Shown here: in pieces, positions 16,406 to 25,408 of the stretch
How the letters are laid out: the number at the start of each line of letters is the position of its first letter
How positions within the stretch are numbered: the first letter of the stretch is position 1
DNA from: Kofleriaceae bacterium
GTDB lineage: Bacteria; Myxococcota_A; Polyangia; Haliangiales; Haliangiaceae
Reading direction: 5' to 3'
Assembly (NCBI GenBank): GCA_020633495.1
Contig: JACKDR010000034.1
Location: 1 to 64,000, forward strand
DNA: 64,000 nucleotides
The notes under the pieces: generated by a model
The model's database searches: none
Seen by the model: only the letters and a program-made list of their open reading frames with translations
What the model was told of the DNA's origin: nothing
Program-made: the position numbers and the translations under genes

Positions 16406-18667
16406 ATGCCGCGAATCCTGGGGAGCTCGCTCGCGCCGCTCGTGCTGTTGCTGGTGGCCTGCGGCGGCGGCGGCGGCGGCAGCCCGGATGGCCGCATCTC
16501 CGACGGCGCGATCGTCGACGCCGGGCCCGACGCGTCGGCGTGCCCGACCGGCAGCGGCTGCGGCGACGCCGGCGTGTGCATCGACGGCGTCTGCTGCGCC
16601 GACAGCCAGGCGTGCGGCTCGACGTGCTGCGCCGACGGCGACGTGTGCTCGTTCGGCGCCTGCCAGACGCCCGGCGGCGCCTGCGTCGACGCCGCCGACT
16701 GCGGCGACGGCTACTACTGCGAGTACGTGCTCGGCGAGCCGGCCGCCGTCGACGCCGGTCCGAGCTGCACCGGCGGCGTCGTCCCGCCCGAGGGCCGCTG
16801 CCTGCCCCGCCCGCCGGTGTGCCCCGACGGCCAGCCCCCCGGCGATCCGCCGACCTGCCTGGAGTCGTGCGAGTACCACCCGCCCACCGGGTCGCTGGAG
16901 CCGGTCCTCAAGTACAGCTGGGGCAGCCCGACCGCGCCCGCCACCGCCGACAGCGTGATGATGGCGCCGGTCGTGATCCAGCTCGACGACGACAACTGCG
17001 ACGGCACCGTCGACGAGCGCGACATCCCCGAGATCGTCTTCCTCACGTTCGCGTCCGGCAGCTACAACACCAACGGCACGCTCCACGCCATCTCGATCGT
17101 CGACGGCCAGGTGGTCGAGAAGTGGAACGCCAACGCCGGCGCGACGTCGCCCAACCACCCGGGGCGCAGCATCGCCGCCGGCAACATCGACGGCGTGCCG
17201 GGCAACGAGATCGTCGTCTGCACCGCCGATGGCCGCGCGCGCGCCTACCGGGCCGACGGCACCGAGCTGTGGCTGAGCCCGGTCAGCTCGTGCTTCATGC
17301 CGTCGATCGCGGACGTCGATCACGACGGCGACGTCGAGGTCGTGATCGAGGGCGCGATCCTCGACGGTGCCACCGGCGCGCTGGTCACGCCCCTGGCCAC
17401 GTTCGGGTTCAGCAACGTGGTCGTCGCCGACGTCACCGGCGACGCCACCGTCGAGCTCGTCGGGCCGTCGCAGGTGCTCGCCGCCGACGGCACCTCGATC
17501 GCCGCGACCGGCGTCGCCGGCCGCTACGTGGCGGTCGGCGACCTCGATCGCGACGGCACGCCGGAGATCGTGGCCTCCGACTACGACACCCACGCGCTGG
17601 TGGTGTGGCACGTCGACGCCGCGGCGCCGGGCGGCTTCACGGTCATCCGCCAGGGCCTCGACATCAACGGCCCGCTCAGCCCGGCGCTGTGCGCGGCGGG
17701 CTCGGCGGGCAACACCCGGGGCGGCGGCCCGCCCACGGTCGCCGACTTCAACGGCGACGGCTTCCCCGACGTCGCCCTCGCCGGCGGCGTCGGCTACGCG
17801 GTGTTCGACGGCAAGAAGCTGATGGACCCGACGGTGGCCGACGCCGAGACCGTCCTGTGGGTGACGCAGACCCAGGACTGCTCGTCGGCGGCCACCGGCA
17901 GCTCGGTGTTCGACTTCGACGGCGACGGCCGGGCCGAGGTCGTCTACGGCGACGAGCTGTACCTGCACGTCTACGACGGCACCACCGGGGCCAACCTGTT
18001 CCAGACCTGCAACACCAACGGGACGCTGTTCGAGTACCCGCTGGTCGCCGACGTCGACAACGACGGCCAGGCCGACATCGTCGTGGTCTCCAACTCGTAC
18101 TCGGGCTTCAACTGCGGTGGCATGAAGACCGCGGGCGTGCGCATCTTCGGCGACGCCGCCGGCAACTGGGTCCGCACCCGCCGGGTCTGGAACGAGCACG
18201 CCTACCACGTCACCAACGTCGCCGAGGACGGCACGATCCCGCAGCAGGAGCAGCCCAACCACCTGCAGCCCGGCCTCGACAACTTCCGCCAGAACGTCCA
18301 GCCGTCGGCGGAGTTCGCGGCGCCGGACCTCGTGGTCGACGTGTTCGCGACCTGCTCGCCGAGCTACGGCCTGGTGGCGCGGGTGCGCAACCTCGGCGAG
18401 GCCGCGGTCCCGCCCGGGGTGCCCGTGAACTTCTACGTCGGCGATCCGGGCACCGGCGGCACGCTGGTGGCAGGCAGCCCGGTGGTCACGCAGCACGCGC
18501 TGTACCCCGCCGAGGCCGAGCTGGTGACGCTGCCGGTGGCGGCGCCGTACCCGTCGGGCACCACGATCTACGCGGTCGTCGACGAGGGCGCGGCCCACGC
18601 CTGGCACGAGTGCGACGCCGACAACAACACCAGCGCCGCCGCGTCGGCGGGCTGCAACATCGACTAG
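16406..18667 (+). CDS. FG-GAP/VCBS repeat lipoprotein with CARDB domain
   Basis: A 753-residue predicted lipoprotein (LVLLLVAC, Cys 19) followed by Gly-rich and Cys-rich segments (residues 40-120). It then has at least six calcium-binding FG-GAP/VCBS-type loops with DxDxDG cores: DVDHDGDVEVVIEG, DLDRDGTPEIVASD, DFNGDGFPDVALAG, DFDGDGRAEVVYG and DVDNDGQADIVVV among them. These build an integrin-alpha-like beta-propeller. Residues about 640-753 (PDLVVDVFATCSPSYGLVAR onward) look like a CARDB adhesion domain. Surface adhesion or matrix binding is the likely role. An ATG at 16406 precedes the lipobox directly. Confidence 0.85.
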   Translation: MPRILGSSLAPLVLLLVACGGGGGGSPDGRISDGAIVDAGPDASACPTGSGCGDAGVCIDGVCCADSQACGSTCCADGDVCSFGACQTPGGACVDAADCGDGYYCEYVLGEPAAVDAGPSCTGGVVPPEGRCLPRPPVCPDGQPPGDPPTCLESCEYHPPTGSLEPVLKYSWGSPTAPATADSVMMAPVVIQLDDDNCDGTVDERDIPEIVFLTFASGSYNTNGTLHAISIVDGQVVEKWNANAGATSPNHPGRSIAAGNIDGVPGNEIVVCTADGRARAYRADGTELWLSPVSSCFMPSIADVDHDGDVEVVIEGAILDGATGALVTPLATFGFSNVVVADVTGDATVELVGPSQVLAADGTSIAATGVAGRYVAVGDLDRDGTPEIVASDYDTHALVVWHVDAAAPGGFTVIRQGLDINGPLSPALCAAGSAGNTRGGGPPTVADFNGDGFPDVALAGGVGYAVFDGKKLMDPTVADAETVLWVTQTQDCSSAATGSSVFDFDGDGRAEVVYGDELYLHVYDGTTGANLFQTCNTNGTLFEYPLVADVDNDGQADIVVVSNSYSGFNCGGMKTAGVRIFGDAAGNWVRTRRVWNEHAYHVTNVAEDGTIPQQEQPNHLQPGLDNFRQNVQPSAEFAAPDLVVDVFATCSPSYGLVARVRNLGEAAVPPGVPVNFYVGDPGTGGTLVAGSPVVTQHALYPAEAELVTLPVAAPYPSGTTIYAVVDEGAAHAWHECDADNNTSAAASAGCNID

Positions 18668-18863
18668 GCCGGACCGCGCCCCGCGGGCCAGGCGCGCGCC
18701 GCGGGCGTCGCCCACGGCGCGGTGGGCCCTCGAGGTCCCGGCCGCCACGGCGAGCCACGGTCGCGGTCGCGCGCGCCGGGACGTCGACGTCCCGGCCGGA
18801 GGCGCAACCCCGCGAAAGCCGGCGGCGCGGCGCCTGGAACGGCCGCTGCAATGTCCACCGGGC

Positions 18864-19274
18864 GTGGACGACCTGATCTGGCCCCGGACCAAGCGCGACC
18901 TGCTCCGCCGTCACCCGATGGGCCGCGACCTCGGCCCCGAGGTCCGGCTCGTCCTGCTGGTCGGCCCGGTCCGCGTCGCGCTGCGCGTGCGGCCGCTGAC
19001 CGGCGCGCGCGTCGAGGTGCTCGCCGAGGTCGCGCGCCTCGACAGCTTCGCGCCGCAGGACGCGCTGCGCTGGAACGCCGAGCTCGACGCCGGCGCGCTG
19101 GCGATCCTCGACGACGTCTACGTCGTGCGGTGCGTGGTCGACGAGGTCGACGACGCCCGCGTCGAGGCGCGCCTGGTCGCCGCGGCGCGCGGCGCGGCGC
19201 TGATCAAGCGCGTCACCCATCAGGTCGTCGACCCCGCGTGCTGCGGGGTCGCGTTCGCCAACTACGCCGAATAG
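18864..19274 (+). CDS. CesT/YbjN-like small protein, possible secretion chaperone
   Basis: This 136-residue cytosolic protein is predicted from GTG 18864. The pattern of strands, then APQDALRWNAELDAGALAIL, then YVVRCVVDEVDDARVEARL and a final amphipathic helix, resembles the CesT/YbjN fold used by type III secretion chaperones. Sequence identity is too low for certainty. It is 19 bp upstream of a Gly/Ala-rich hydrophobic protein gene and probably co-transcribed, the typical chaperone-client order. The alternative is simply an unknown protein. Confidence 0.6.
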   Translation: MDDLIWPRTKRDLLRRHPMGRDLGPEVRLVLLVGPVRVALRVRPLTGARVEVLAEVARLDSFAPQDALRWNAELDAGALAILDDVYVVRCVVDEVDDARVEARLVAAARGAALIKRVTHQVVDPACCGVAFANYAE

Positions 19275-19293
19275 GCACGAGAGGACTCGCGAC

Positions 19294-19683
19294 ATGGGCG
19301 CACTGGACTTCATGGACTCGGATCACGACGGCAACATCGTCGACGACGGCCTCCGCCTCGGCGCCAGCGCGCTCGGCAACGTCATGATGGGCGTCGGCGC
19401 CGCCGAGGGCGCGATCGGCACCGGCCTGATCGGCACCGGCATCGCCGGCGCGTTCGGCACCGGCGGCCTCGCCGGCATCCCGGGCGGCCTGCTCGCCGCC
19501 GGCGGCCTCGCCCTCGACGGCGTCGGCCTGGCCACCGGCCTGGTCGGCAAGGCGATCTCGTCGGACGTCGTCGGCGACGCCGCGATGCAGCTGGGCGACT
19601 TCCTCGGCGGGCCGGCGGTCGCGCCGGGCACGCCGGCGGCGACGCCGAGCCTGGCCGACGTGCTGCCGGAGCCGGCGGCCTGA
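19294..19683 (+). CDS. Gly/Ala-rich hydrophobic protein with Ca-loop-like N-terminus
   Basis: A 129-residue protein. The start MGALDFMDSDHDGNIVDD contains a DxDxDGxI loop like an EF-hand. Residues 25-95 are an almost uncharged glycine/alanine-rich stretch with GxxxG-type spacing (GLIGTGIAGAFGTGGLAG), and the tail is Pro/Ala-rich. There is no Sec signal. Such composition fits a membrane-inserting or pore-forming secreted protein, or a holin- or bacteriocin-like peptide. It follows the chaperone-like gene, preceded by GAGAGGACTC about 10 bp before the ATG. Function is not established. Confidence 0.65.
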   Translation: MGALDFMDSDHDGNIVDDGLRLGASALGNVMMGVGAAEGAIGTGLIGTGIAGAFGTGGLAGIPGGLLAAGGLALDGVGLATGLVGKAISSDVVGDAAMQLGDFLGGPAVAPGTPAATPSLADVLPEPAA

Positions 19684-19797
19684 GCGGCGCACCGCGCGCG
19701 GATCCCGGCGTCGGCCCGCACCCACGTCAGCCCGGCAGGACCGGATCGGCCGGCCCGTCACGGCGCCGGCGAGCCGCCGCGGGTGACGCGTCGGACC

Positions 19798-20217
19798 CTA
19801 CGCGCGCCGCAGGCAGTCGTCGCAGCGCTCCCCGTCGGCCGAGCGCAAGAGCTCGGCACCGCAGTCCTCGCAGGATCGTTCGCCGTCGTCCCAGCACCCC
19901 GTGTCGGCGAAGCGCGCGGTCTCCTCGCACCACCGCCGGTAGGCGGCCGACTCGACGTCGACGTCTCCGCGCGCGTCGGTGGGCGGCGGCGGTGCACAGC
20001 CGGCCAGGAAGCCGGCAATCCACGCCCGGGCGGCCGGCGAGCACGCCGAGATCTCCTGCTTCGAGACACAGAACGTGCACTGCTTGGTCGGGCACCACGC
20101 CGACATCCGCCCGGTGAACGTGTACGGATTGCCGAGGAGGTAGTGCCGGGCCTCGCCACAGTGGTCGACCAGGAACCAGAGCTCCTCGTCGATGGAGAGC
20201 GACGGATCGTCGGGCAT
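19798..20217 (-). CDS. Hypothetical protein with C-terminal zinc ribbon
   Basis: A 139-residue soluble protein with no recognised family. The N-terminal part has a Trp/Cys segment (MSAWCPTKQCTFCVSKQE). The C-terminus is a compact zinc ribbon, CEDCGAELL then CDDCL, two CxxC knuckles 12 residues apart. ATG 20217 gives MPDDPSLSIDEELWFL. It may be a nucleic-acid- or protein-binding adaptor. Confidence 0.6.
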   Translation of the reverse strand: MPDDPSLSIDEELWFLVDHCGEARHYLLGNPYTFTGRMSAWCPTKQCTFCVSKQEISACSPAARAWIAGFLAGCAPPPPTDARGDVDVESAAYRRWCEETARFADTGCWDDGERSCEDCGAELLRSADGERCDDCLRRA

Positions 20218-20417
20218 CGGCGGCCAATGTTGCACCCACGCCGCCCCGCGACAAGCGCGGTCCGTCGGGGCGCGGCGCTCGTCGCCGTCCGCGCGCGCCG
20301 CGTCAGCGCCGGCCGAACCGCCGCGCCAGCAGGCCGCGCGCCCCTGGTCGACGGGCGCGGTGGGCACCTCGACCGAGCCGGCGGCCTGAGCGCGACGGCC
20401 CGCGGCCGGCACGGCCG

Positions 20418-22046
20418 CTACCGGACCTCCCAGCGATCGCCCTGGGCCAGATCGAGGTCGAAGCGCTGCCACGGCCCGATCCAGGTCGAGTAGTTGCGCA
20501 GCTGGTCGGTGTACGGCGGGTAGCTCGGGACGCCGGTGAGGTAGTCGCCGTTCGAGGCCCGCAGCGCGAGCGCGTCGCCGTGACGGATCGCGGTCCCCGG
20601 GCTGCCGCCGAGCTTGACCAGGGTGAACCGCGAGCAGGCGGACACGTAGTCGGCGGTGCCGCGCACCTGGCCGGTGCCGCTGGCGCAGGTCGACACGAAC
20701 TTGCTCCCGCGCAGGGTCTCGAGGCTGATCACGTCGCCGTCCTCGAGCTCGCCACCGTCGTGGTCGAGCAGCCAGAACGCCTGATCGGCGCTGTCGGAGC
20801 GCGTGGCGTCGACCCACATCGTGCCGTTACCCTTGCGCTGGACGAAGTCGCCGGTCGACTCGGCGCGCAGGCGCACGACGTGCTCGCGCCGCGGCTGCTC
20901 GACGGTGAAGCGCTCCCAGGGACCGACCGTCGCGCGGTTGGCGTTGGCCGCGCCGCCGCCGCCGTTCTCGGCCACGACGTAGTGGTTGTCGGAGGCGCGC
21001 ACGGTGACCTGCTTGCCCGCGACGACCTCGCCGCCGCCGGCGACGTAGATCCGGAAGCGCGACGTGGCCGAGGTGTCGGGATCGATCATGCGGGCGTCGA
21101 GGGCGCCACCCGTGGCGCGCAGGAACTCGCCGCCGAACGTCTTGATGTGCACGGTGTCGCCGGACATCAGCCGCCCGCTGTCGAGATCGACCACGAACAG
21201 GGTCTCCCACGGGCCCTGGCCGTAGCCGTGGGCGTCGACGTCGGCGCCGCCGCCGTCGATCGCGCTGAGGTAGCGACCGTTGTCGGTGCGCAGCGCGATG
21301 CGGTGCAGCGAGTCGGTGACGCGCTCGCAGGTGGCCCCGGCCGGCCACGCGTCGACGAGCTCGAGCGAGCGGGTGTCGAGGGTGTCGAAGTCGCCGCACC
21401 GGTCGTGCGACGCCTGCAGGATCTCGAAGGCACAGGTGCCGTAGATGTACGGGACGCTGTTGTGGCCACCGTGGTACCCGGCGGGGCAGCCGGCGTTCGG
21501 GTGCGCGTAGTCGTGGGTGTGCATGAACTCGTGGACGATGCCGGAGGCTCGCCACGGGAACGGCTGGAAGCCGGCGTACCAGCTCCAGTCACCGAACCAC
21601 TCCGCCCAGTCGTCGGCGAGATCGACGTGGTGGGTGCCCCGCGTGCCCCAGCCCTGGTAGGCGGCGCTCGCCGATTCGTTGGACGCGGTGGTGTAGGAGC
21701 AGCTGTACTCGACGTGGTTCGCCGCGTGGAACGCCTCCCAGGCGCGAGCGATCTGGGTGGCGCGCGAGGCGGTCGGGAACGGATCGCCGCAGGGCACGTA
21801 GTCGGAGGCCATCTTCTGCGCCACGCACTGCGCGAACGCGTCGGAGTTGGCGACGGTGCGCGCCAGGTGCGACGAGTAGCTGACGAGCGCCTCGGTGTAC
21901 GGGCTGCACGAGGCGTCGCCGTCCTGGCGGCCGACGAGCGCCTCGTTGTCGACCGAGAGGTCGGGTTCGGACTCGGGCTCGACGTCGGTGCAGGCCGCGG
22001 TGACGAACATCGCGAGGGGGAGCGGGAGGATTCTCGGCAGTCTCAT
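20418..22046 (-). CDS. Metzincin-like metalloprotease lipoprotein with beta-trefoil repeats
   Basis: A 542-residue lipoprotein (MRLPRILPLPLAMFVTAAC, Cys 19). Residues 172-182 read HEFMHTHDYAH, the metzincin spacing HExxHxxGxxH with Asp in place of the Gly. Six or more Cys in the catalytic part suggest disulfides. Residues about 245-542 contain four fascin/ricin-like beta-trefoil units with recurring GPWE or GPWQ and GRYLSA- or GDYLTG-like turns, usually carbohydrate or actin binding. Expected at the cell surface or secreted, perhaps in prey or polymer degradation. The start is backed by AAGGAA upstream of ATG 22046; an in-frame ATG 21 bases upstream is less likely. Confidence 0.8.
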   Translation of the reverse strand: MRLPRILPLPLAMFVTAACTDVEPESEPDLSVDNEALVGRQDGDASCSPYTEALVSYSSHLARTVANSDAFAQCVAQKMASDYVPCGDPFPTASRATQIARAWEAFHAANHVEYSCSYTTASNESASAAYQGWGTRGTHHVDLADDWAEWFGDWSWYAGFQPFPWRASGIVHEFMHTHDYAHPNAGCPAGYHGGHNSVPYIYGTCAFEILQASHDRCGDFDTLDTRSLELVDAWPAGATCERVTDSLHRIALRTDNGRYLSAIDGGGADVDAHGYGQGPWETLFVVDLDSGRLMSGDTVHIKTFGGEFLRATGGALDARMIDPDTSATSRFRIYVAGGGEVVAGKQVTVRASDNHYVVAENGGGGAANANRATVGPWERFTVEQPRREHVVRLRAESTGDFVQRKGNGTMWVDATRSDSADQAFWLLDHDGGELEDGDVISLETLRGSKFVSTCASGTGQVRGTADYVSACSRFTLVKLGGSPGTAIRHGDALALRASNGDYLTGVPSYPPYTDQLRNYSTWIGPWQRFDLDLAQGDRWEVR

Positions 22047-22348
22047 CGTGGTTCCTTTCGAGGGCACAGCAGGCGCCCCGCGTCGCCCCGTCGAGCACGC
22101 GCCATGCCACGCGCGCGCTGCCGGGTGCTGCCGCGACCCTGCCGGCGGTTGCCACCGTCGACGCGCACCGCCGGCGCGAGCTGGACCGACGCGCGCGCGA
22201 CTCGTGCCCGCGGTGCCCAGCGGGCACGGCCCGGCGCGCCCGCCGCGATGCGACCGTCGGCTCGCACGTCCTCGCGACGATCACCGTCGGGGACGCGTCG
22301 CGCACCGCGTCGGCGCCGTGACGAGCGCGGTCGCGGTAGGCTGCGGCG

Positions 22349-22915
22349 GTGCGCTGGATGCTGCTGCTCGTGCTCGCCGTCGGTTGCACGCGCTCGCGCG
22401 AGCACGCGCACGAGCACGAGGCCGAGCCCCCGCCCGCCCACGGCTACCGTGGCGCCACCGAGATCGCCTACCCGGTGCGCGCGCCGGTCGATCTCGAGGA
22501 GGTCCGACGCGTGCTGCGCGACGAGGGCCTCGACGTCGACCGGGTGAAGACCGGGCGCGCCGGCGACCTCGTCATCCACGTGCCCCTGCAGCAGGCCGAT
22601 CCGGTGGCGCTGGAGCGCGCGGCCGCGGCGGTGACCGCGCTGGCGCCGACGACCGTGGCGCGCTGGTCCGGCAACCGGCTGCACATCCGCGCCGACCACG
22701 CGCTCACCGAGGCCGAGGTCCGCCCCGCCGTCGCGAGCGCCGGCTTCGAGATCATCGGGGTCGAGGCGAGCGCCGAGCCGGCGCTGGCGGAGTACGACAT
22801 GACCGTGCAGGTCGCCGGCCCGGAGGTGCGGTACGAGCGGGTGCTGGAGGCGCGCTTCCCGCAGCTCGTGCCGCCGCCCCGCGTGTGGTCGGTCGGACCG
22901 TCGCGGCCCCGGTGA
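22349..22915 (+). CDS. Hypothetical lipoprotein, 188 residues
   Basis: Begins at GTG with MRWMLLLVLAVGC (Cys 13), followed by a His/Glu-rich metal-binding-like segment (REHAHEHEAEPPPAHGYRG). The body has two similar alpha-beta units (LEEVRRVLRDEGLDVDRVK and TEAEVRPAVASAGFEIIGV), resembling small ferredoxin-like domains. The His-rich stretch suggests metal handling in the periplasm, but there is no family match I can name. The 300 bp upstream to the protease gene hold no other recognisable feature. Confidence 0.65.
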   Translation: MRWMLLLVLAVGCTRSREHAHEHEAEPPPAHGYRGATEIAYPVRAPVDLEEVRRVLRDEGLDVDRVKTGRAGDLVIHVPLQQADPVALERAAAAVTALAPTTVARWSGNRLHIRADHALTEAEVRPAVASAGFEIIGVEASAEPALAEYDMTVQVAGPEVRYERVLEARFPQLVPPPRVWSVGPSRPR

Positions 22916-23041
22916 ACGAGGGGGAACGGGTGGGGGATGCCGTGGCGCCGGCGGAAGCCCCGGGCCGTCCCGCGCCCGCGCCGCACGGCAGGCACCGGGC
23001 CGGTCCCACCGCGCCCCGCCGGGGTGCTAGCGTCCCGCGCC

Positions 23042-24298
23042 GTGCAAGCACGCGGTACCCGGCCCTGGCTGTGGGCGATCCTGAACCTGCCCTTCGGCGC
23101 CACGTCCGGCTTCGTCGCCGTGATGCTCGGCTTCATCCTCAAGAAGCAGGGGATGGGCGACGACGTGATCGCGAGCCTGGTCGCGCTCAACCTCTTGCCG
23201 CACACGTGGAAGGTCCTGTGGGCGCCGATCGCCGACAGCACGCTGACCCGCAAGCGCTGGTACGTGCTGTCCAACGTGGCGTCGTGCGCGACGATCCTGG
23301 CGCTGGCGTTCGTGCCGATCACCCGGGGCAACCTCACGATCATCGAGGTCCTGGTGTTCGCCAACAGCGTCGCGATCACGCTGGTCGGCATGGCCGTCGA
23401 GGGCCTGATGGCGCACGCGACGCCACCGGAAGAGCGCGGGCGCGCCGCCGGCTGGTTCCAGGCCGGCAACGTCGGCGGCGCCGGCCTCGGCGGCGGCCTC
23501 GGCCTGTTCCTCGCCGAGCAGATCTCGAGCGAGGTCGCGTTCATGGTGCTGGCCGGCATCCTGCTCGCGTGCACGCTGGCGCTGCGCGCCGTCCCCGAGG
23601 CCGCGCGCATCCCCGAGGCGCCCGCCGCGGTCGAGCACCACACGCCGCACTGGCTGGCCCGCATCGTCGAGGTCTTCAAGGAGGTGTGGGCGATGCTGCG
23701 CAGCCGCCGCGGCGTCGTCGCGATCGCGCTGGTGTTCCTGCCCATCGGCTCGGCCGCCGCCGCCGGCATCTTCGCCGGTCAGATCGCGACCGACTGGCAC
23801 GCCAGCGCCAACCTGGTCGCGACCACCAGCGGCGTCGCGGCGGGTGTCGCGGCGACGGTGGGCTGCCTGTTCGGCGGCTGGATGTCGGATCGCCTGGGCC
23901 GGCGCCGCGCCTACATGCTGTCGGGGCTGGGCCTGGCCGCGGTCGCGGTCGCGATGAGCCTGGCGCCCAAGACCGCCGTGACCTACGCGATCTTCACCCT
24001 GGGCTACCAGGCCGCCGGCGGCGTCGCGTACGGCGCCTTCACCGGCTTCGTCCTCGAGGTCATCGGGACCGGCGCCGCGGCGACCAAGTACAACGCGCTG
24101 GCGTCGCTGTCGAACATCCCGATCACGTACATGACCAAGGTCCTGGGCTGGGCGTCGACCGCGTACGGCCCGGTCGTGATGCTGCACGTCGACGCCGGCT
24201 CCGAGGTCGCCGGCATCGCGCTGTTCATGCTGATCGTCCTGATCGTCAAGCCCGACCGCGAGCCAGTGCCGCCGGCCGCGGACGCGGCGTCGACGTAG
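23042..24298 (+). CDS. MFS transporter, AmpG/PAT-like
   Basis: A 418-residue membrane protein with about 12 hydrophobic segments. The first loop (LNLPFGATSGFVAVMLGF), LPHTWKVLWAPIADS and the inter-domain GGWMSDRLGRRRAYM match the major facilitator superfamily, closest to the PAT branch that includes the muropeptide permease AmpG. A GTG start at 23042 places the first helix after 12 residues; an upstream in-frame ATG (22937) would add only Arg/Pro-rich sequence. Inner membrane. The substrate is uncertain; muropeptide or acyl-CoA type cargo is possible by family. Confidence 0.8.
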   Translation: MQARGTRPWLWAILNLPFGATSGFVAVMLGFILKKQGMGDDVIASLVALNLLPHTWKVLWAPIADSTLTRKRWYVLSNVASCATILALAFVPITRGNLTIIEVLVFANSVAITLVGMAVEGLMAHATPPEERGRAAGWFQAGNVGGAGLGGGLGLFLAEQISSEVAFMVLAGILLACTLALRAVPEAARIPEAPAAVEHHTPHWLARIVEVFKEVWAMLRSRRGVVAIALVFLPIGSAAAAGIFAGQIATDWHASANLVATTSGVAAGVAATVGCLFGGWMSDRLGRRRAYMLSGLGLAAVAVAMSLAPKTAVTYAIFTLGYQAAGGVAYGAFTGFVLEVIGTGAAATKYNALASLSNIPITYMTKVLGWASTAYGPVVMLHVDAGSEVAGIALFMLIVLIVKPDREPVPPAADAAST

Positions 24299-24388
24299 CG
24301 ATCACGCGCCGCCGGCCGCGCGATCGCGCACCGGGTGCGCGCCCGGACGGGCCGGCCGCAGCCACTGCTCGCCGCGGGCCCTTGGCGC

Positions 24389-24583
24389 TCACGGCCGCCG
24401 CGCGCCGGGGGCCTCCCATTCGCGCTCCTTGCGCAGCAGCGTCACGACGCCGAACGCGAGGAGCGTGACCACGAGGCTCCCCACGACCACGCCCATGACG
24501 GTGAAGTCCGCGACCACGCTGAGGATGACCACCGTGACGATGAGCAGCGTCGGGATGATGATGACTTCGAGTGCGACGCCCAT
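24389..24583 (-). CDS. Small two-helix membrane protein
   Basis: A 64-residue protein starting MGVALEVIIIPTLLIVTVVI. Two hydrophobic segments (residues 5-23 and 27-46) are separated by VADFT, with a short charged tail (RKEREWEAP). The ATG is preceded by a very good ribosome site (GAGAGGAGG, 7 bp away). It resembles many small stress-related inner-membrane proteins. It is transcribed divergently from the DUF2202-TetR operon, so it may share regulation with it. Confidence 0.65.
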   Translation of the reverse strand: MGVALEVIIIPTLLIVTVVILSVVADFTVMGVVVGSLVVTLLAFGVVTLLRKEREWEAPGARRP

Positions 24584-24702
24584 GATCGACCTCCTCTCGG
24601 TTCGAGCTCGTCGTGACCTCGTCTCGCTGCATCCGATGTGCCGCGACCGCGGGCGCGGCGAATCACCACGGCCGAGATGACGTCGCCGCCGGGGTCTCGC
24701 GG

Positions 24703-24746
24703 TTGACACCCGGCCCGGCGGTGGCAAGTTGCAAGCAACTGCTTGC
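24703..24746 (+). promoter_or_regulatory. Predicted promoter with palindromic operator
   Basis: TTGACA at 24703-24708 fits a -35 box. A perfect 16-bp palindrome, GCAAGCAACTGCTTGC (24731-24746, 7-bp arms, 2-bp spacer), lies 22 bp downstream, where the -10 end and transcription start would fall. The -10 hexamer itself is weak (AAGTTG at 17-bp spacing). A TetR gene closes the operon, so the palindrome is a likely autoregulatory operator. It sits just before the GGAGG ribosome site of the DUF2202 gene. Confidence 0.55.
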
Positions 24747-24765
24747 TTTCACCGCGGAGGGCATC

Positions 24766-25404
24766 ATGTGGTCCAGAAGTCTCGTGATCTCGATGATTTC
24801 GGCGCTGGGCATCGGAGCGGTTGCGTGCGGCAGCGCGGGCGACGGCGCCGGCGACGACACCACGCCGGCGCCGGGCACGATCAGCGCCGCCGAGGCCAGC
24901 GATCTGGTCTGGGTGCGCGAGGAGGAGAAGCTCGCCCGCGACGTCTACCGGGTCCTCGACGACGCCTGGGGCACCACGCCGGTGTTCGCCAACATCGCGG
25001 TCGCCGAGCAGCGCCACATGGACGAGATCGCGGTGCTGCTGGATGCCTACGGCGTCGCCGATCCGGTCGTCGACGACACCGTCGGCGCGTTCACCGATCC
25101 GGCGATCGCCCAGCTCTACGCGCAGCTCACCACCGCCGGCCTGCCGTCGGCGATCGACGCCCTCGCGGTCGGCGCGACGATCGAGGATCTCGACATCTTC
25201 GACATCGACGCCCGCGTCGCGCGCACCGACCGCGCCGACATCGTCGCGGCCTACGGGCGCCTGACCTGCGGCTCGGAGAACCACCTGCGCGCGTTCACCG
25301 GCCAGCTCGACGCCGTCGGCGCCAGCTACGCCCCGCAGTACCTCACGCTCGACGCCTACCAGGCGATCCTGGCCGCCGATCATCAGATGTGCGGGTCACC
25401 ATAG
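24766..25404 (+). CDS. DUF2202 (ferritin-like) lipoprotein
   Basis: A 212-residue lipoprotein (ISALGIGAVAC, Cys 21). The mature part is the four-helix DUF2202 fold: LVWVREEEKLARDVYRVLDD near residue 45, then FANIAVAEQRHMDEIAVLLD. The E..KxAxDVY and E..H pairs resemble the di-metal ligands of ferritin-like proteins. The final CGSENHLRAFTGQL supplies another E..H pair. GGAGG precedes the ATG. It ends 4 bp before the TetR start, so the two form an operon. Function in the family is not established; metal or oxidative stress is plausible. Confidence 0.85.
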   Translation: MWSRSLVISMISALGIGAVACGSAGDGAGDDTTPAPGTISAAEASDLVWVREEEKLARDVYRVLDDAWGTTPVFANIAVAEQRHMDEIAVLLDAYGVADPVVDDTVGAFTDPAIAQLYAQLTTAGLPSAIDALAVGATIEDLDIFDIDARVARTDRADIVAAYGRLTCGSENHLRAFTGQLDAVGASYAPQYLTLDAYQAILAADHQMCGSP

Positions 25405-25408
25405 GCGG

